NCBI RefSeq assembly: GCF_000807775.2
Contig: NZ_CP047385.1
Coordinates: 5,518,001-5,582,000, forward strand
DNA from: Pandoraea fibrosis
Lineage (GTDB): Bacteria > Pseudomonadota > Gammaproteobacteria > Burkholderiales > Burkholderiaceae
Reading direction: 5' to 3'
DNA length: 64,000 nucleotides
Positions within the stretch are counted from its first letter, which is position 1, and every line of letters begins with the position of its first letter. A model generated the notes under the pieces. It was not told the origin of the DNA, did no database searches, and saw only the letters and a list, made by a program, of their open reading frames with translations. This document shows, piece after piece, positions 53,875 to 62,378 of this stretch. A program made the translations under genes and the position numbers.

Positions 53875-54172
53875 TTATCCACAAAACCCCGTTTTCGGGG
53901 GTGTCTTGCACAAAATTTAGGCGCCTGTGGATAACTTTCTGGATAACTTATCGGACTACATGTGCATGGGTTCGGGATAACTTGCGAATCTTTCCACAGG
54001 GGGTCAAAACTGTTCAGAGTTGTTCCTGGGATACCCGCTGTTTTTCCATCCAGTTTTCATTCGGGCAACTTTCTGTTTACACGGCGTTAACTGTGGTTAT
54101 CCACAGGAATGGGCTGCCTTTGTTAACTACTACTATGTATACATACAGTAAACCTATTAAAACCTTAAAACC
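53875..54172. other. oriC-like region: DnaA boxes, DnaA-trio-like run and AT-rich tract
   Basis: Three exact DnaA boxes TTATCCACA occur at 53875-53883 (+), 53926-53934 (-) and 54097-54105 (+). Near matches lie at 53938-53946 (-, one mismatch), 53972-53980 (-, two) and 53990-53998 (+, two). The last exact box is followed by a 21-base spacer and CTACTACTA (54127-54135), whose complement reads 3'-GATGATGAT, the DnaA-trio pattern, and then an AT-rich tract to about 54172. This order (boxes, spacer, trios, unwinding region) is that of bacterial chromosomal origins. No dnaA, dnaN, gyrB, rpmH or parAB gene is nearby, so a DnaA-titrating locus remains possible. Confidence 0.65.
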
Positions 54173-54345
54173 TGGCTACGAGCGACGCGAAAACCGGAAA
54201 ACCTGCTTCGCCTGAACAGTGGAAAACGCAGCGCTCGCGATGCGTAATCCGGGCCTTGCCAAGGGGTTCTGGCCGGTTTGCGGCATTCACCGCGAAGGTT
54301 GTCGGCCAAATGCCTCAAAACCCGGTGCTACAAACCGTGCAGGCA

Positions 54346-54372
54346 ATAAAAAACCCCGCCAAGGCGGGGTTT
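54346..54372 (-). terminator. Terminator of the ybdK operon
   Basis: On the minus strand, stem AAACCCCGC / GCGGGGTTT (54351-54359 and 54364-54372), loop CAAG (read on plus), followed by six T (A run 54348-54353). It is about 80 bases past the ybdK stop and separates it from the oriC-like region. Confidence 0.88.
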
Positions 54373-54450
54373 CCAAACACCGATCGCATAACAACGGGCA
54401 TTGCCAAAAGCAAACGGCCCGAATATGGCGCCGTTTGCCGTGGCCTCAGG

Positions 54451-55566
54451 TCATGCGGCCCATCGCAAGCATTGCTGCCGAACCATTTCGTTGAGAGACT
54501 TCGCGTCGGCGTTTACCTCGCGCAGCCACACGGCGTCGTTCTTCCCGGAAGCCACGAGCTGACGAATCTCTTCGCAGGCCACTTCGGCCTCCAGCACGGC
54601 AGCATGCGGCTTGATAGTCTCAAGCGTTTGCGCCACGTGCTGCCCCAATGTGGTGCGTTCACCCGTCTGCGGGTCCACGTAAGCACCGTCCAGACCGAAA
54701 CGGCAGGCCTCAAAGCGATTGAACGTGTAGACGAGGTAATCGTCTTCGCTCAGCACAAACGGACGCTCCTCGAGCAGATAACGGGCCAAGGATTGGATGT
54801 AGCAGGCGATGGCGGCCGCGCGGTCGACCGACAAGGGGGTATCCATGACTCGCACTTCGATCGTCCCAAAACCCGGTTTAGGACGGATATCCCAGTAGAA
54901 GTCCTTCATGCTTTCGACAACGCCGGTTTTCACCATCTTGTCGAAGTACGTCTCGAAGTCTTCCCACTTCAGCACGAACGGCGCACGGCCCGAGAGCGGG
55001 AACGCGAACACAGAGTTGAGCCGCGCCGAGTGAAAGCCCGTGTCAACGCCCTGCACATACGGCGAAGACGCCGATAGCGCAATAAAGTGCGGGATATAGC
55101 GAGACATTGCATGAAGCAGATACAACGCGCTGTCCGGGTCCGGGCAACCAATGTGGACGTGCTGACCAAACACCGTGAACTGCTTGGCGAGGTAGCCGTA
55201 AAGCTCGGACAGGAAGTGGAAACGCGGCGAGTCGTAGATCGTGCGTTCGCTCCAGCGCTGGAAGGCGTGTGTGCCGCCACCGCACAGGCCGACGTTGAGT
55301 TGCTCGCTCGCTGCCACCAGCACATCGCGAACCCGCCGTAGCTGGGTGACGGCATCGCTGTGATGGTGGCAGATGTCCGTCGACAACTCGATCATGCTTT
55401 CGGTCATTTCCGGCTTGATCTCGCCCGGATGTGTCTCCTTGGCCACGAGCCGCATCAGATCGGCCGCCGCTTTCGTCAGATCGTAATCGTGACGATTGAC
55501 GAGTTGCATCTCCAGCTCAACGCCGAAAGTACACGGCTTCGAGGGAATGAATTCTTCTAATGACAT
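54451..55566 (-). CDS. ybdK: YbdK-type carboxylate-amine ligase (glutamate-cysteine ligase 2 family)
   Basis: A 371-residue ATP-grasp-like ligase of the GCS2 family, close in length to E. coli YbdK, which has weak glutamate-cysteine ligase activity. Key segments are [51 protein letters not shown], and [51 protein letters not shown]. It is the downstream partner of a CPA2 antiporter gene (three bases between stop and start). In glutathione-gated potassium efflux systems thiols control the antiporter, so a functional link is plausible; this is inference. Confidence 0.92.
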   Translation of the reverse strand: MSLEEFIPSKPCTFGVELEMQLVNRHDYDLTKAAADLMRLVAKETHPGEIKPEMTESMIELSTDICHHHSDAVTQLRRVRDVLVAASEQLNVGLCGGGTHAFQRWSERTIYDSPRFHFLSELYGYLAKQFTVFGQHVHIGCPDPDSALYLLHAMSRYIPHFIALSASSPYVQGVDTGFHSARLNSVFAFPLSGRAPFVLKWEDFETYFDKMVKTGVVESMKDFYWDIRPKPGFGTIEVRVMDTPLSVDRAAAIACYIQSLARYLLEERPFVLSEDDYLVYTFNRFEACRFGLDGAYVDPQTGERTTLGQHVAQTLETIKPHAAVLEAEVACEEIRQLVASGKNDAVWLREVNADAKSLNEMVRQQCLRWAA

Positions 55567-55569
55567 GGC

Positions 55570-56775
55570 TTAATCCTTCCGTTCACCGACAAGGGCCAAT
55601 GCCCAATAGACCACCAGCGGCCCAACCAGTTGCAGTACGGCAATGGCACACATCACCACGGCCTTGAGCATCGGGTCGAACTGCGGATAGATGTCGTAAG
55701 TGTCGGCAACGAGTACGAACGCGAGACTGGCCATCGGGCACAACGACAACCCGAGCGCGATGGCCTGCTTGTAACTGATACCTGCCTGATGGGCGACGGC
55801 AACCGTGCCCACCACCTTGGCAAGCGAGCGCACGACGATGATCGCCAGCGCCGCCAACCCGCCGATCACGAGGTATTCCCACTGGAACGCCAACGAGGTC
55901 AGCACGAACAGCACGACCGCAAGCAACCAGCCTGCCGTGCCGAAGTACGCGGGCCAAAGCTGCGGACGTTCCTCGACATTGCGGAAAATGATCCCGGCGA
56001 GGAGCAGCGTGAGCGAATTCGGCAGCTTGAGCATATGGACGAGCGCGACCATCAGCATGATCAGGCCGATGAGCACCACGAAAGCGTGATGGTCCTGGCT
56101 GCCGAACTTGCGAAACACCAGATTGCATGCCTTCGCCAGAACGAACGCCAGCACGATCGAGCCGATCAGCAGATACAACGGGTGGAACAGCACGACCCAG
56201 AAGCTCGAGTGATAGGCCTGGTGCATCCAGCCGTAGACCAGCTTCACCGCCACGACCGCGTACACACTGTTGAGTGCGGCGAGCGCCAGCAAACGCTCCG
56301 TCACCTGCCCTTCGGCACGCAATTCGTTTTTAAGCTGGATCACCACGGCGGGCGATGTCGCCATACTGATCGAGGCGATCAGCACCGCCGTCAGGGGCGA
56401 GACGCTGAAGACTCGTAGCACGGCATACACCGCCACGAACGTGAGCAAGGCTTCAAGCGCACTGGTGACGATGATCCACGGGTTCGCCCGCATCCATTTC
56501 AGATTGAGGCGACTACCCAATTCGAACAACAGCAGGCCCAGCGCCAGGTCGATCAACAGCCGAATGGCCGCGCTCGTTTGCGCGTCCAACATCGAGGAAA
56601 GACCCAGGGTGCCACCGACCAGCCCGACCACGGCGTAACCGGTAATGCGCGGCAGGCGCAATTTCCGGAAACAGATTTCCCCGGCGAGTCCGGCAAATAC
56701 CAATGCCAGCCCGGCGAAGAAAACGGGATCGGGCGCCGGCGGCCAGCCCGGGAAAAGGGACAGTTCCGACGTCAT
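55570..56775 (-). CDS. CPA2-family cation:proton antiporter (KefB-like membrane domain)
   Basis: A 401-residue antiporter with about 12 membrane segments and no C-terminal RCK/TrkA-N domain, unlike full KefB/KefC of about 600 residues. Family features are GEICFRKLRLPRITGYAVVGLVGG in helices 1-2, the ALGLLLFELGSRLNL stretch, and ISMATSPAVVIQLKNELRAEGQVTE. The start at 56775 (MTSELSLFPGW) is preferred over an upstream frame. It is three bases from ybdK, implying an operon. The likely role is K+ or Na+ efflux in exchange for protons; ligand gating cannot be inferred without the RCK domain. Confidence 0.9.
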   Translation of the reverse strand: MTSELSLFPGWPPAPDPVFFAGLALVFAGLAGEICFRKLRLPRITGYAVVGLVGGTLGLSSMLDAQTSAAIRLLIDLALGLLLFELGSRLNLKWMRANPWIIVTSALEALLTFVAVYAVLRVFSVSPLTAVLIASISMATSPAVVIQLKNELRAEGQVTERLLALAALNSVYAVVAVKLVYGWMHQAYHSSFWVVLFHPLYLLIGSIVLAFVLAKACNLVFRKFGSQDHHAFVVLIGLIMLMVALVHMLKLPNSLTLLLAGIIFRNVEERPQLWPAYFGTAGWLLAVVLFVLTSLAFQWEYLVIGGLAALAIIVVRSLAKVVGTVAVAHQAGISYKQAIALGLSLCPMASLAFVLVADTYDIYPQFDPMLKAVVMCAIAVLQLVGPLVVYWALALVGERKD

Positions 56776-57283
56776 TAATGCTCGCTTTGCGCCGCTTGAC
56801 GGCGCATCAAGTGGTGAAAAGGAAAGAATGTCGCGCGCGGGGTTGCAGATGAAGGACAAATGCGCGACGAACCCGAAGGGTTGGGTTCATTTTGCCACAC
56901 TCGGTTTCTGACGATTTCAAACGGCCGTCCCGTTCGCTTCAAGCCCGCCGCACGGGCATGCTCGCGCAAGGAGGGTTTCGCTGCCTGCTGAACAAGGAGA
57001 CCCCGGGTTTTGGTGGCTGGGTATCCGGAAGGGGGCGGAAAGTACGGGGGCAAGCGCCAGAGGCGCGTCGCCCCCGCATGGGGCGGGCCTTTGACCCATA
57101 TAGGGTCAGATTCGAATTGTTAAGCCGTCCCCACTTTTCGGAGTTGGACGGCATCTGCCCTTTCGGGCACAGGCAAGCGGGAACGTGGATTACGGTGACG
57201 GGGGTTTTGACTGCCAATCCGGGGCCAGGCAGTCGCAGCGCGGCAAGGGATGAAACGCGCCAGCACGCTGGCTGTCGGCCCAG
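56776..57283. other. Intergenic region with a compound hairpin and a palindrome
   Basis: No gene is seen in 508 bases. Two elements stand out. A two-step hairpin at 57046-57075 has outer arms GGGGGC / GCCCCC and inner arms GCGCC / GGCGC with loop AGA. A palindrome TGACCC-N5-GGGTCA lies at 57092-57108. The first could be the 3' structure of mnmC or a small structured RNA; the second looks like an operator for the minus-strand antiporter operon, though it lies some 320 bases upstream. Confidence 0.5.
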
Positions 57284-59290
57284 TCAGCCTTTACGTAGTG
57301 AGTGCATCAGGTAACGCGCGGGATCGATGGCATCGGCCAGATCGGCGCCAATAGGCCACGGCTCGCCCTCGATCTGGCTGGCAACGAGTTCCGCACACAG
57401 CGATGCGAATACCAGTCCCCGAGAACCGAACGCAAAGCTCGCGTACAGGCCTTCCAGACGCGGCAGGTCCCGCAGGTGCCCCCCGGTCAACCGGCGCCGT
57501 AGCGGCTCGATGGCGGCCATATCGGGCAATGGCCCCGCCATCGGCAGACGGTCGGGCATCAACGAACGGAATGCCGTGCGCCCGCCAAGCTCGGCGGCGG
57601 CGCTCGCGCTCGCCAGTCCGGCGTCGCCGAACACATCGGTATGGGCCGGCAGCAGCGAGGCGAGACGTCGCAGATTGGCCTGATGGTCGGTCACGCGCAC
57701 TTCCTCCGCTGGATCGTCGAAGCCATAGGTGGCTCCCGTGATCGGCCCGGCCCCGCCCAGCAGCGACGGCGCGACATAGCCATCGCCGCAAACCGGTACG
57801 CGCAGATTGGGCAACGTGTCCGGCGGCAAAAAGGTCAATTGCCCGCGCACTCGCTTGACGGGGAGGAACTCGGGCGCGAGATATGGTGCGAGCAGCGTCT
57901 GCGAGACGTCGGCTGCCGTCACGACGGCGACATCGGCCTCGGCAAGCACGCGGCCCGTCTCATCGATCGCCGCCCAGCGGCCGTCGCGACGTTCGAGCCG
58001 TTCCACACTCACGCCGTAGCGTGCGTCGAGCGACGGGCCCGCCGCGACCAGTTCCGTGCGGCACAGCATGGCCGGCGCGAGCCAGCCGCCCTCGGGGAAC
58101 CAGATACCGCCGTGGGCGAGCGTCTCGCCGGAAAGCGCCGATGCCTGCGCCTCGTCGACCCACTTCGCATACGTCTCGGGATATTCGTGCGCGGCGACGA
58201 GTTGCCGCATGGCCTGGGCTTCTGCATCGGTCATGGCGACTTGCAGCAAACCGTCGGCGTGTCCGGGCAGTCCGCCCGGTAGCGTTCGCCACTGAGAGAG
58301 GGCGAACAGAAAGCCCGCGCGGGTCAGGCGCGACAACACGTTGTCATCGGCCGAGAGTTGCGGATGAAAGACGCCTGCCGGATTGCCCGACGCGGCAGTT
58401 CCTGGCGCCTGCGCCCGTTCGAACAGACGCACGCGCCAGCCGCGAGCGATGAGTCGTCGCGCCATCGCCGCACCCGCCATGCCGGCGCCGACGACAATCG
58501 CCTCGCGGGCACGTGGCGCGGGCGCCGGCGGCGGATCGTAGCGTCGCATCCGGTACTGCGGTGCGTATTGGCCCGCGAGCATGTGGCGCTTGTAGCCATA
58601 GCCCGGCCGGCGTGCCGTGGCGAAGCCGGCCGCGACGAGATCGCGCCGCACCTGTCCGGCAGACGTATAGGTGGAGAGCGTCGCACCGTCGCGCGCGAGG
58701 CGGCCGAGGGCCTTGAAGACGTTCGGCGTCCACATGTCGGGATTCTTGGCCGGGGAGAAGCCGTCGAGATAGAAGGCGTCTGCGCCGGCGCGCAACGACG
58801 GCATCAGGTCGAAAAAGTCGCCGAAACCGACGCTCAAGACCATGCCCGGCGCTACCTCCAGCCGGTGCCAGCCTGCCACCGGTAACGGCCAGACATCGCA
58901 CAGGCGCTGCACGAGCGGCGCCAGTTCTGTCATGCCGGGCAACACGAGCATCGACTCGAGCACGCGCCGCAGATCCTGCGCGCGGAACGGATACTTCTCC
59001 ACCGAGACGAAATGCAGCCGCGCGGGACGCTGTGGATCGTCTCGCCATGCCGCCCACGTGGCGAGGAAATTCAGGCCCAGACCGAAGCCGGTCTCGACGA
59101 TCACAAATTGCTCGCGGCCACGCCAGCGCTCGGGAAGATCGTTGCCGCCGAGAAAGACGTGACGCGCCTGCCCTAACGCCCCGTTGACGCTGTGATACAC
59201 GTCGTCGTACACCGTCGAGTAAGGCGTGCCGTCCGTGGCGGTGGCCGGTTCTGCCGGCTGGATGGGATTCGGGCCCGGTCGATGACTCAT
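57284..59290 (-). CDS. mnmC: Bifunctional tRNA modification enzyme MnmC
   Basis: A 668-residue enzyme completing mnm5(s2)U34 of tRNA wobble bases. The N-terminal methyltransferase (MnmC2) contains VIVETGFGLGLNFLATWAAW and the DAFYLDGFSPAKNPDMW motif. The C-terminal FAD-dependent demodification domain (MnmC1) begins with the dinucleotide fold REAIVVGAGMAGAAMARRL and ends ASFAFGSRGLVFASLCAELVA. The start ATG at 59290 overlaps the ClC gene stop by four bases (ATGA), so the two are cotranscribed. The in-frame extension to 59452 is a shadow of the ClC gene. Confidence 0.96.
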   Translation of the reverse strand: MSHRPGPNPIQPAEPATATDGTPYSTVYDDVYHSVNGALGQARHVFLGGNDLPERWRGREQFVIVETGFGLGLNFLATWAAWRDDPQRPARLHFVSVEKYPFRAQDLRRVLESMLVLPGMTELAPLVQRLCDVWPLPVAGWHRLEVAPGMVLSVGFGDFFDLMPSLRAGADAFYLDGFSPAKNPDMWTPNVFKALGRLARDGATLSTYTSAGQVRRDLVAAGFATARRPGYGYKRHMLAGQYAPQYRMRRYDPPPAPAPRAREAIVVGAGMAGAAMARRLIARGWRVRLFERAQAPGTAASGNPAGVFHPQLSADDNVLSRLTRAGFLFALSQWRTLPGGLPGHADGLLQVAMTDAEAQAMRQLVAAHEYPETYAKWVDEAQASALSGETLAHGGIWFPEGGWLAPAMLCRTELVAAGPSLDARYGVSVERLERRDGRWAAIDETGRVLAEADVAVVTAADVSQTLLAPYLAPEFLPVKRVRGQLTFLPPDTLPNLRVPVCGDGYVAPSLLGGAGPITGATYGFDDPAEEVRVTDHQANLRRLASLLPAHTDVFGDAGLASASAAAELGGRTAFRSLMPDRLPMAGPLPDMAAIEPLRRRLTGGHLRDLPRLEGLYASFAFGSRGLVFASLCAELVASQIEGEPWPIGADLADAIDPARYLMHSLRKG

Positions 59291-61062
59291 TCGCCGCCCC
59301 GCTCTTCGGTCACGATCTCGATGAGCCCCGGCAGTGAGACGACCCCCAGCCACTTCCCTTGCGCACCGGCCACGGGCACCCAGTCCGCATGCATCGTGCC
59401 GACGGCGCGCAGGGCGCTGACCAGCGCCATCTCGCCATCGAGCGCCTTGCACGGCGTGACCACCTCAGTCCATTGTTCCGGCTTGCCGGTGGCCTGGCGC
59501 TGCCACCAGTGCGCAGCGTCCAGCGTGCCGATGAGACGTCCGTCCGGCGCACGCACCACGAGGTTGCGGTAGCCGGTGGCGATGAACCGTTCCCCGATCG
59601 CCTCCAAGGTATCGGCGGCGCTCACCACGGCGTCGTTGTCCACCGCCAGCGACGACAGACGCATTTCGCTGCCTCCGCTCGTCATCGACAACCAGCGGCC
59701 GGCGACCTGATTGCGCCGCAGCGACTTCGCGTACACCGAGTCGGCACGCAGCGTCTGAGCGGTGAGATACGCCGTCACGCAAGCCAGCATCAGGGGCAGC
59801 ACCACCTGATAGCTCAGCGTCATCTCGAAGATCATCAGAATCGACATCAATGGCGCATACGTCGTGGCGGCCAGAAACGCGCCCATGCCGACCACGGCGT
59901 AGCTGCTGGCGACCGAGGCGGTCGCCGGCGCGAGCGCGTTCATCGCCAGACCGTAGAGGCTGCCCAGGGCTGCGCCGACGAAAAGCGTTGGCGTGAACAC
60001 GCCGCCCACCGCGCCGGAGCCCGCCGACGACGCGGTCGCCAGCACCTTGAACACCAGCACCATCGCCAGCGCCTGCCAGGCCCAGTGCGTGTGCAGGATC
60101 GAGTTGACCACGCTGTATCCGTTGCCCCAGACCTGCGGCACTTGCAACGACAGCACGCCCACCACGAGCCCGCCCAGCGCCAGACGCAGGAACAGCGGCA
60201 CGGGCAAGGCACTGAAGCGCTGCTTGGCGGTGTCGAGCAGGCGCAGGAACAGCGGCGCGAGCACCCCGGCGAGGATGCCGAGGCCCACGTAGAAGAAGAC
60301 TTCCCAACCGGACACGAAGTCGAAGCGCGGCATTTGGTAGACCGCCTCGTAGCCGAGGAACTGGCGGATGACGATGTTCGCGATGACCGAGGCCACGACG
60401 AGGGGCCCCAGCGTTGCCGTCGATATCGAGCCGTAGACGATCTCGGAGATGAACAGCGCGCCGGCGATCGGGGCGTTGTAGGCCGACGTGATGCCGGCCG
60501 TCGCGCCACACGCGACAAGCAGGCGCAGGCGCTCAGGCGGAAACGCGAGAATGCGGCCGACGAGCGACGCGAACATCGCGGCGAGCTGCACCATCGGCCC
60601 TTCCCGGCCGATCGATGCCCCCGAAGCCACCGAGCACAGCGACGAGAGGCTCTTGACCAGCGTCTGACGCAGGCTGAGCACGCCGGTGCCGATCGCAATG
60701 GCTTCCATATAGTCGTCGGCGCCCTTTTTCGGCACCCACAACGTGGCGTATTGAAGGATCAGTCCGGCGATCAGGCCGCCGGCGGTGGGCAGCAACAGGC
60801 GCTGCCACCAGTTGAGGTTCTGCGCCAGTTCGACCATGCCGCTGCGGTGTCCGGCGAGCAGGAATTGCAGCCCCGACAGCGCTTCGCGAAACGCCACGGT
60901 CGCCAACGCCCCCAGCAGACCGACGATGCCGGCCAGCAGCAACGTGATTTGCAGGGTGTTCGGTGCGAACTGACGCCGCACCCACACAACGACGGGCAAT
61001 TTTGCCCAGGCGGATACTGCTGACACGGATAGGAGACGGTCGTGATCGAAATTGGGTCTCAT
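59287..61062 (-). CDS. ClC-family chloride channel/antiporter with CBS-like tail
   Basis: A 591-residue ClC protein. The membrane domain (about 30-430) shows GASIGREGPMVQ, containing the external gating Glu, SAYNAPIAGALFISEIVYGS, and SSAGSGAVGGVFTPTLFVGA, with KKGADDYMEAIAIG in place of the classic GSGIPE segment, the variant seen in one bacterial branch. A cytoplasmic C-terminus (about 470-591) has CBS-type repeats. It is upstream of and overlaps mnmC by four bases. Whether it is a Cl-/H+ exchanger or a channel cannot be read without the internal proton Glu being placed by alignment. Confidence 0.93.
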   Translation of the reverse strand: MRPNFDHDRLLSVSAVSAWAKLPVVVWVRRQFAPNTLQITLLLAGIVGLLGALATVAFREALSGLQFLLAGHRSGMVELAQNLNWWQRLLLPTAGGLIAGLILQYATLWVPKKGADDYMEAIAIGTGVLSLRQTLVKSLSSLCSVASGASIGREGPMVQLAAMFASLVGRILAFPPERLRLLVACGATAGITSAYNAPIAGALFISEIVYGSISTATLGPLVVASVIANIVIRQFLGYEAVYQMPRFDFVSGWEVFFYVGLGILAGVLAPLFLRLLDTAKQRFSALPVPLFLRLALGGLVVGVLSLQVPQVWGNGYSVVNSILHTHWAWQALAMVLVFKVLATASSAGSGAVGGVFTPTLFVGAALGSLYGLAMNALAPATASVASSYAVVGMGAFLAATTYAPLMSILMIFEMTLSYQVVLPLMLACVTAYLTAQTLRADSVYAKSLRRNQVAGRWLSMTSGGSEMRLSSLAVDNDAVVSAADTLEAIGERFIATGYRNLVVRAPDGRLIGTLDAAHWWQRQATGKPEQWTEVVTPCKALDGEMALVSALRAVGTMHADWVPVAGAQGKWLGVVSLPGLIEIVTEERGGE

Positions 61063-61120
61063 GGTATCGACCGACGCCTTTTTTTGAAAGCGCGTGAGCC
61101 GGTGGACGATGGACGCCCAA

Positions 61121-61519
61121 AAAACTGAGTTTTGCTCAGGTAACGCCTTTTTGCCGGCGTTTTTCGGTCGATGGCAGTTCGCACCGTCGAGGGCCGGGGT
61201 ATCGGTTGTGACTCGCCATCAAATGACGGCGATTTCGCAGCCGAGCTTTTCACTATTCCGAATTCGGCGCCCGACTCAGCGTTTCGCCGTCAATGCCTCC
61301 GACATCGATCTTGTTGTCGAAGAAACTGAGAGGTGCTCAGATAAGGTGTTTTTGTGCGGTGTCGACAGTGCGCCGCCCCTCGTTTCGGGCGATTGCGACG
61401 CAGCGCGTGCTTTCCCTCGCTCCTGCCTCTTTTCGAGTTTTCTACGCCATAGGTTCGGGATATGGTTTTCGCCGTGGGCAGTTTCTGAACGTCATTCAGA
61501 TAAAGGTAAATTTGCACGG
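61121..61519. repeat. Three copies of an interrupted palindrome with conserved 3' flank
   Basis: A CTGAR-N5-YTCAG palindrome occurs at 61125-61139, 61326-61340 and 61485-61499, so the copies start 201 and 159 bases apart. Each is followed at a similar distance by a [AG]TAA[ACG]G-type stretch, a T-rich core (TTTTTG or ATTTG) and CGG, giving a repeated unit of about 35-38 bases. They lie in a 779-base gap between the ClC gene (minus) and an OhrR-like gene (plus). They could be operators or fragments of a dispersed repeat. No gene is supported in this gap. Confidence 0.65.
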
Positions 61520-61841
61520 CTACGCGCCACATTGAAGTGGTGCTGCCAGCCGTTTTTCGGGAGCGCATCGCCCGCAATGAGGATGTCGCCCGATACCATC
61601 GATCTTGCGAGCGCAATTTTTATAGCCCCTTGCTACGGGTCGCCGAGGCACCATTGCGCTCAACGGGACGACCCCGTGTGGAGAGACCCGCCCGCTGTGG
61701 CCGTCCGACTCGCATCTCATGCACGTCCTCACAAAAATGCTGATGCCGAGCGTCTCAAGGATCGACTTTCGAACTGGTCACATTCCATGCGGTGAAATAG
61801 AATGGCGCGCAATTGAATAGGAACTGAAAAGTAATACCCGA

Positions 61842-62297
61842 ATGGCAGTCAGAAAAAAAGTCGCACAAAAAACACCCATGCCTCTGGAAGAGCAGTTGGG
61901 TTTCGCGTTGTACTCGGCATCGCTTGCCATGACAAAAGCGCATAAGCCGATGCTCGACAGACTCGGCCTGACGTACTCGCAATATCTTGCGATGGTCGTG
62001 CTTTGGGAGCAGGACGATATCGCCGTCAATCAGTTGGGGGCACGTCTCGGACTCGATTCCGGCACACTCACGCCGTTGCTGAAAAGACTGGAAACCATGG
62101 GGCTTTTGACGCGTCGGCGTGGCGAAGCCGACGAGCGTCAGGTGTTCATCGATCTGACGTCGCGGGGGATGAGTCTGCGTCGTGAGGCGCGTCAGGTGCC
62201 AGCGCAGGTACAGGCCGCGACCGGCCAATCCGATGCGGCACAAAAGACGTTGCGCACGCTGCTTCTGCAATTGCGCGAAGCCCTCAACGAGGCATGA
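61842..62297 (+). CDS. OhrR-like MarR-family regulator lacking the sensing cysteine
   Basis: A 151-residue MarR protein whose N-terminus matches the organic-hydroperoxide sensor OhrR (LEEQLGFALYSASLAMTKAHKPMLDRLGLTYSQYLAMVVLWE). OhrR has Cys in the conserved (Q/L)LCFALY position; here residue 20 is Gly (codon GGT), and the protein has no cysteine at all, so the usual thiol peroxide switch cannot work. The wHTH core LGARLGLDSGTLTPLLKRLETMGLLTRRR is intact. No ohr gene is adjacent. The 779-base gap upstream carries three repeated palindromes that may be its operators. Confidence 0.9.
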   Translation: MAVRKKVAQKTPMPLEEQLGFALYSASLAMTKAHKPMLDRLGLTYSQYLAMVVLWEQDDIAVNQLGARLGLDSGTLTPLLKRLETMGLLTRRRGEADERQVFIDLTSRGMSLRREARQVPAQVQAATGQSDAAQKTLRTLLLQLREALNEA

Positions 62298-62307
62298 TCC
62301 ACAGCAA

Positions 62308-62339
62308 GACGCGCGCTTCCTTACGGATCAGCGCGCGTC
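62308..62339. terminator. Hairpin between convergent OhrR-like and DedA genes
   Basis: Perfect 9-bp arms GACGCGCGC / GCGCGCGTC (62308-62316 and 62331-62339) with a 14-base loop, between two convergent stop codons. No T run is present, but its position suggests bidirectional termination. Confidence 0.5.
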
Positions 62340-62378
62340 ATTCAGTGGTGCGCAATGCATCGCGCTAATCACGGAAAC

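Noticed and set aside
53574..53882. Possible 102-residue minus-strand gene
   Set aside because: No family resemblance, and its start overlaps the first DnaA box of the oriC-like region.
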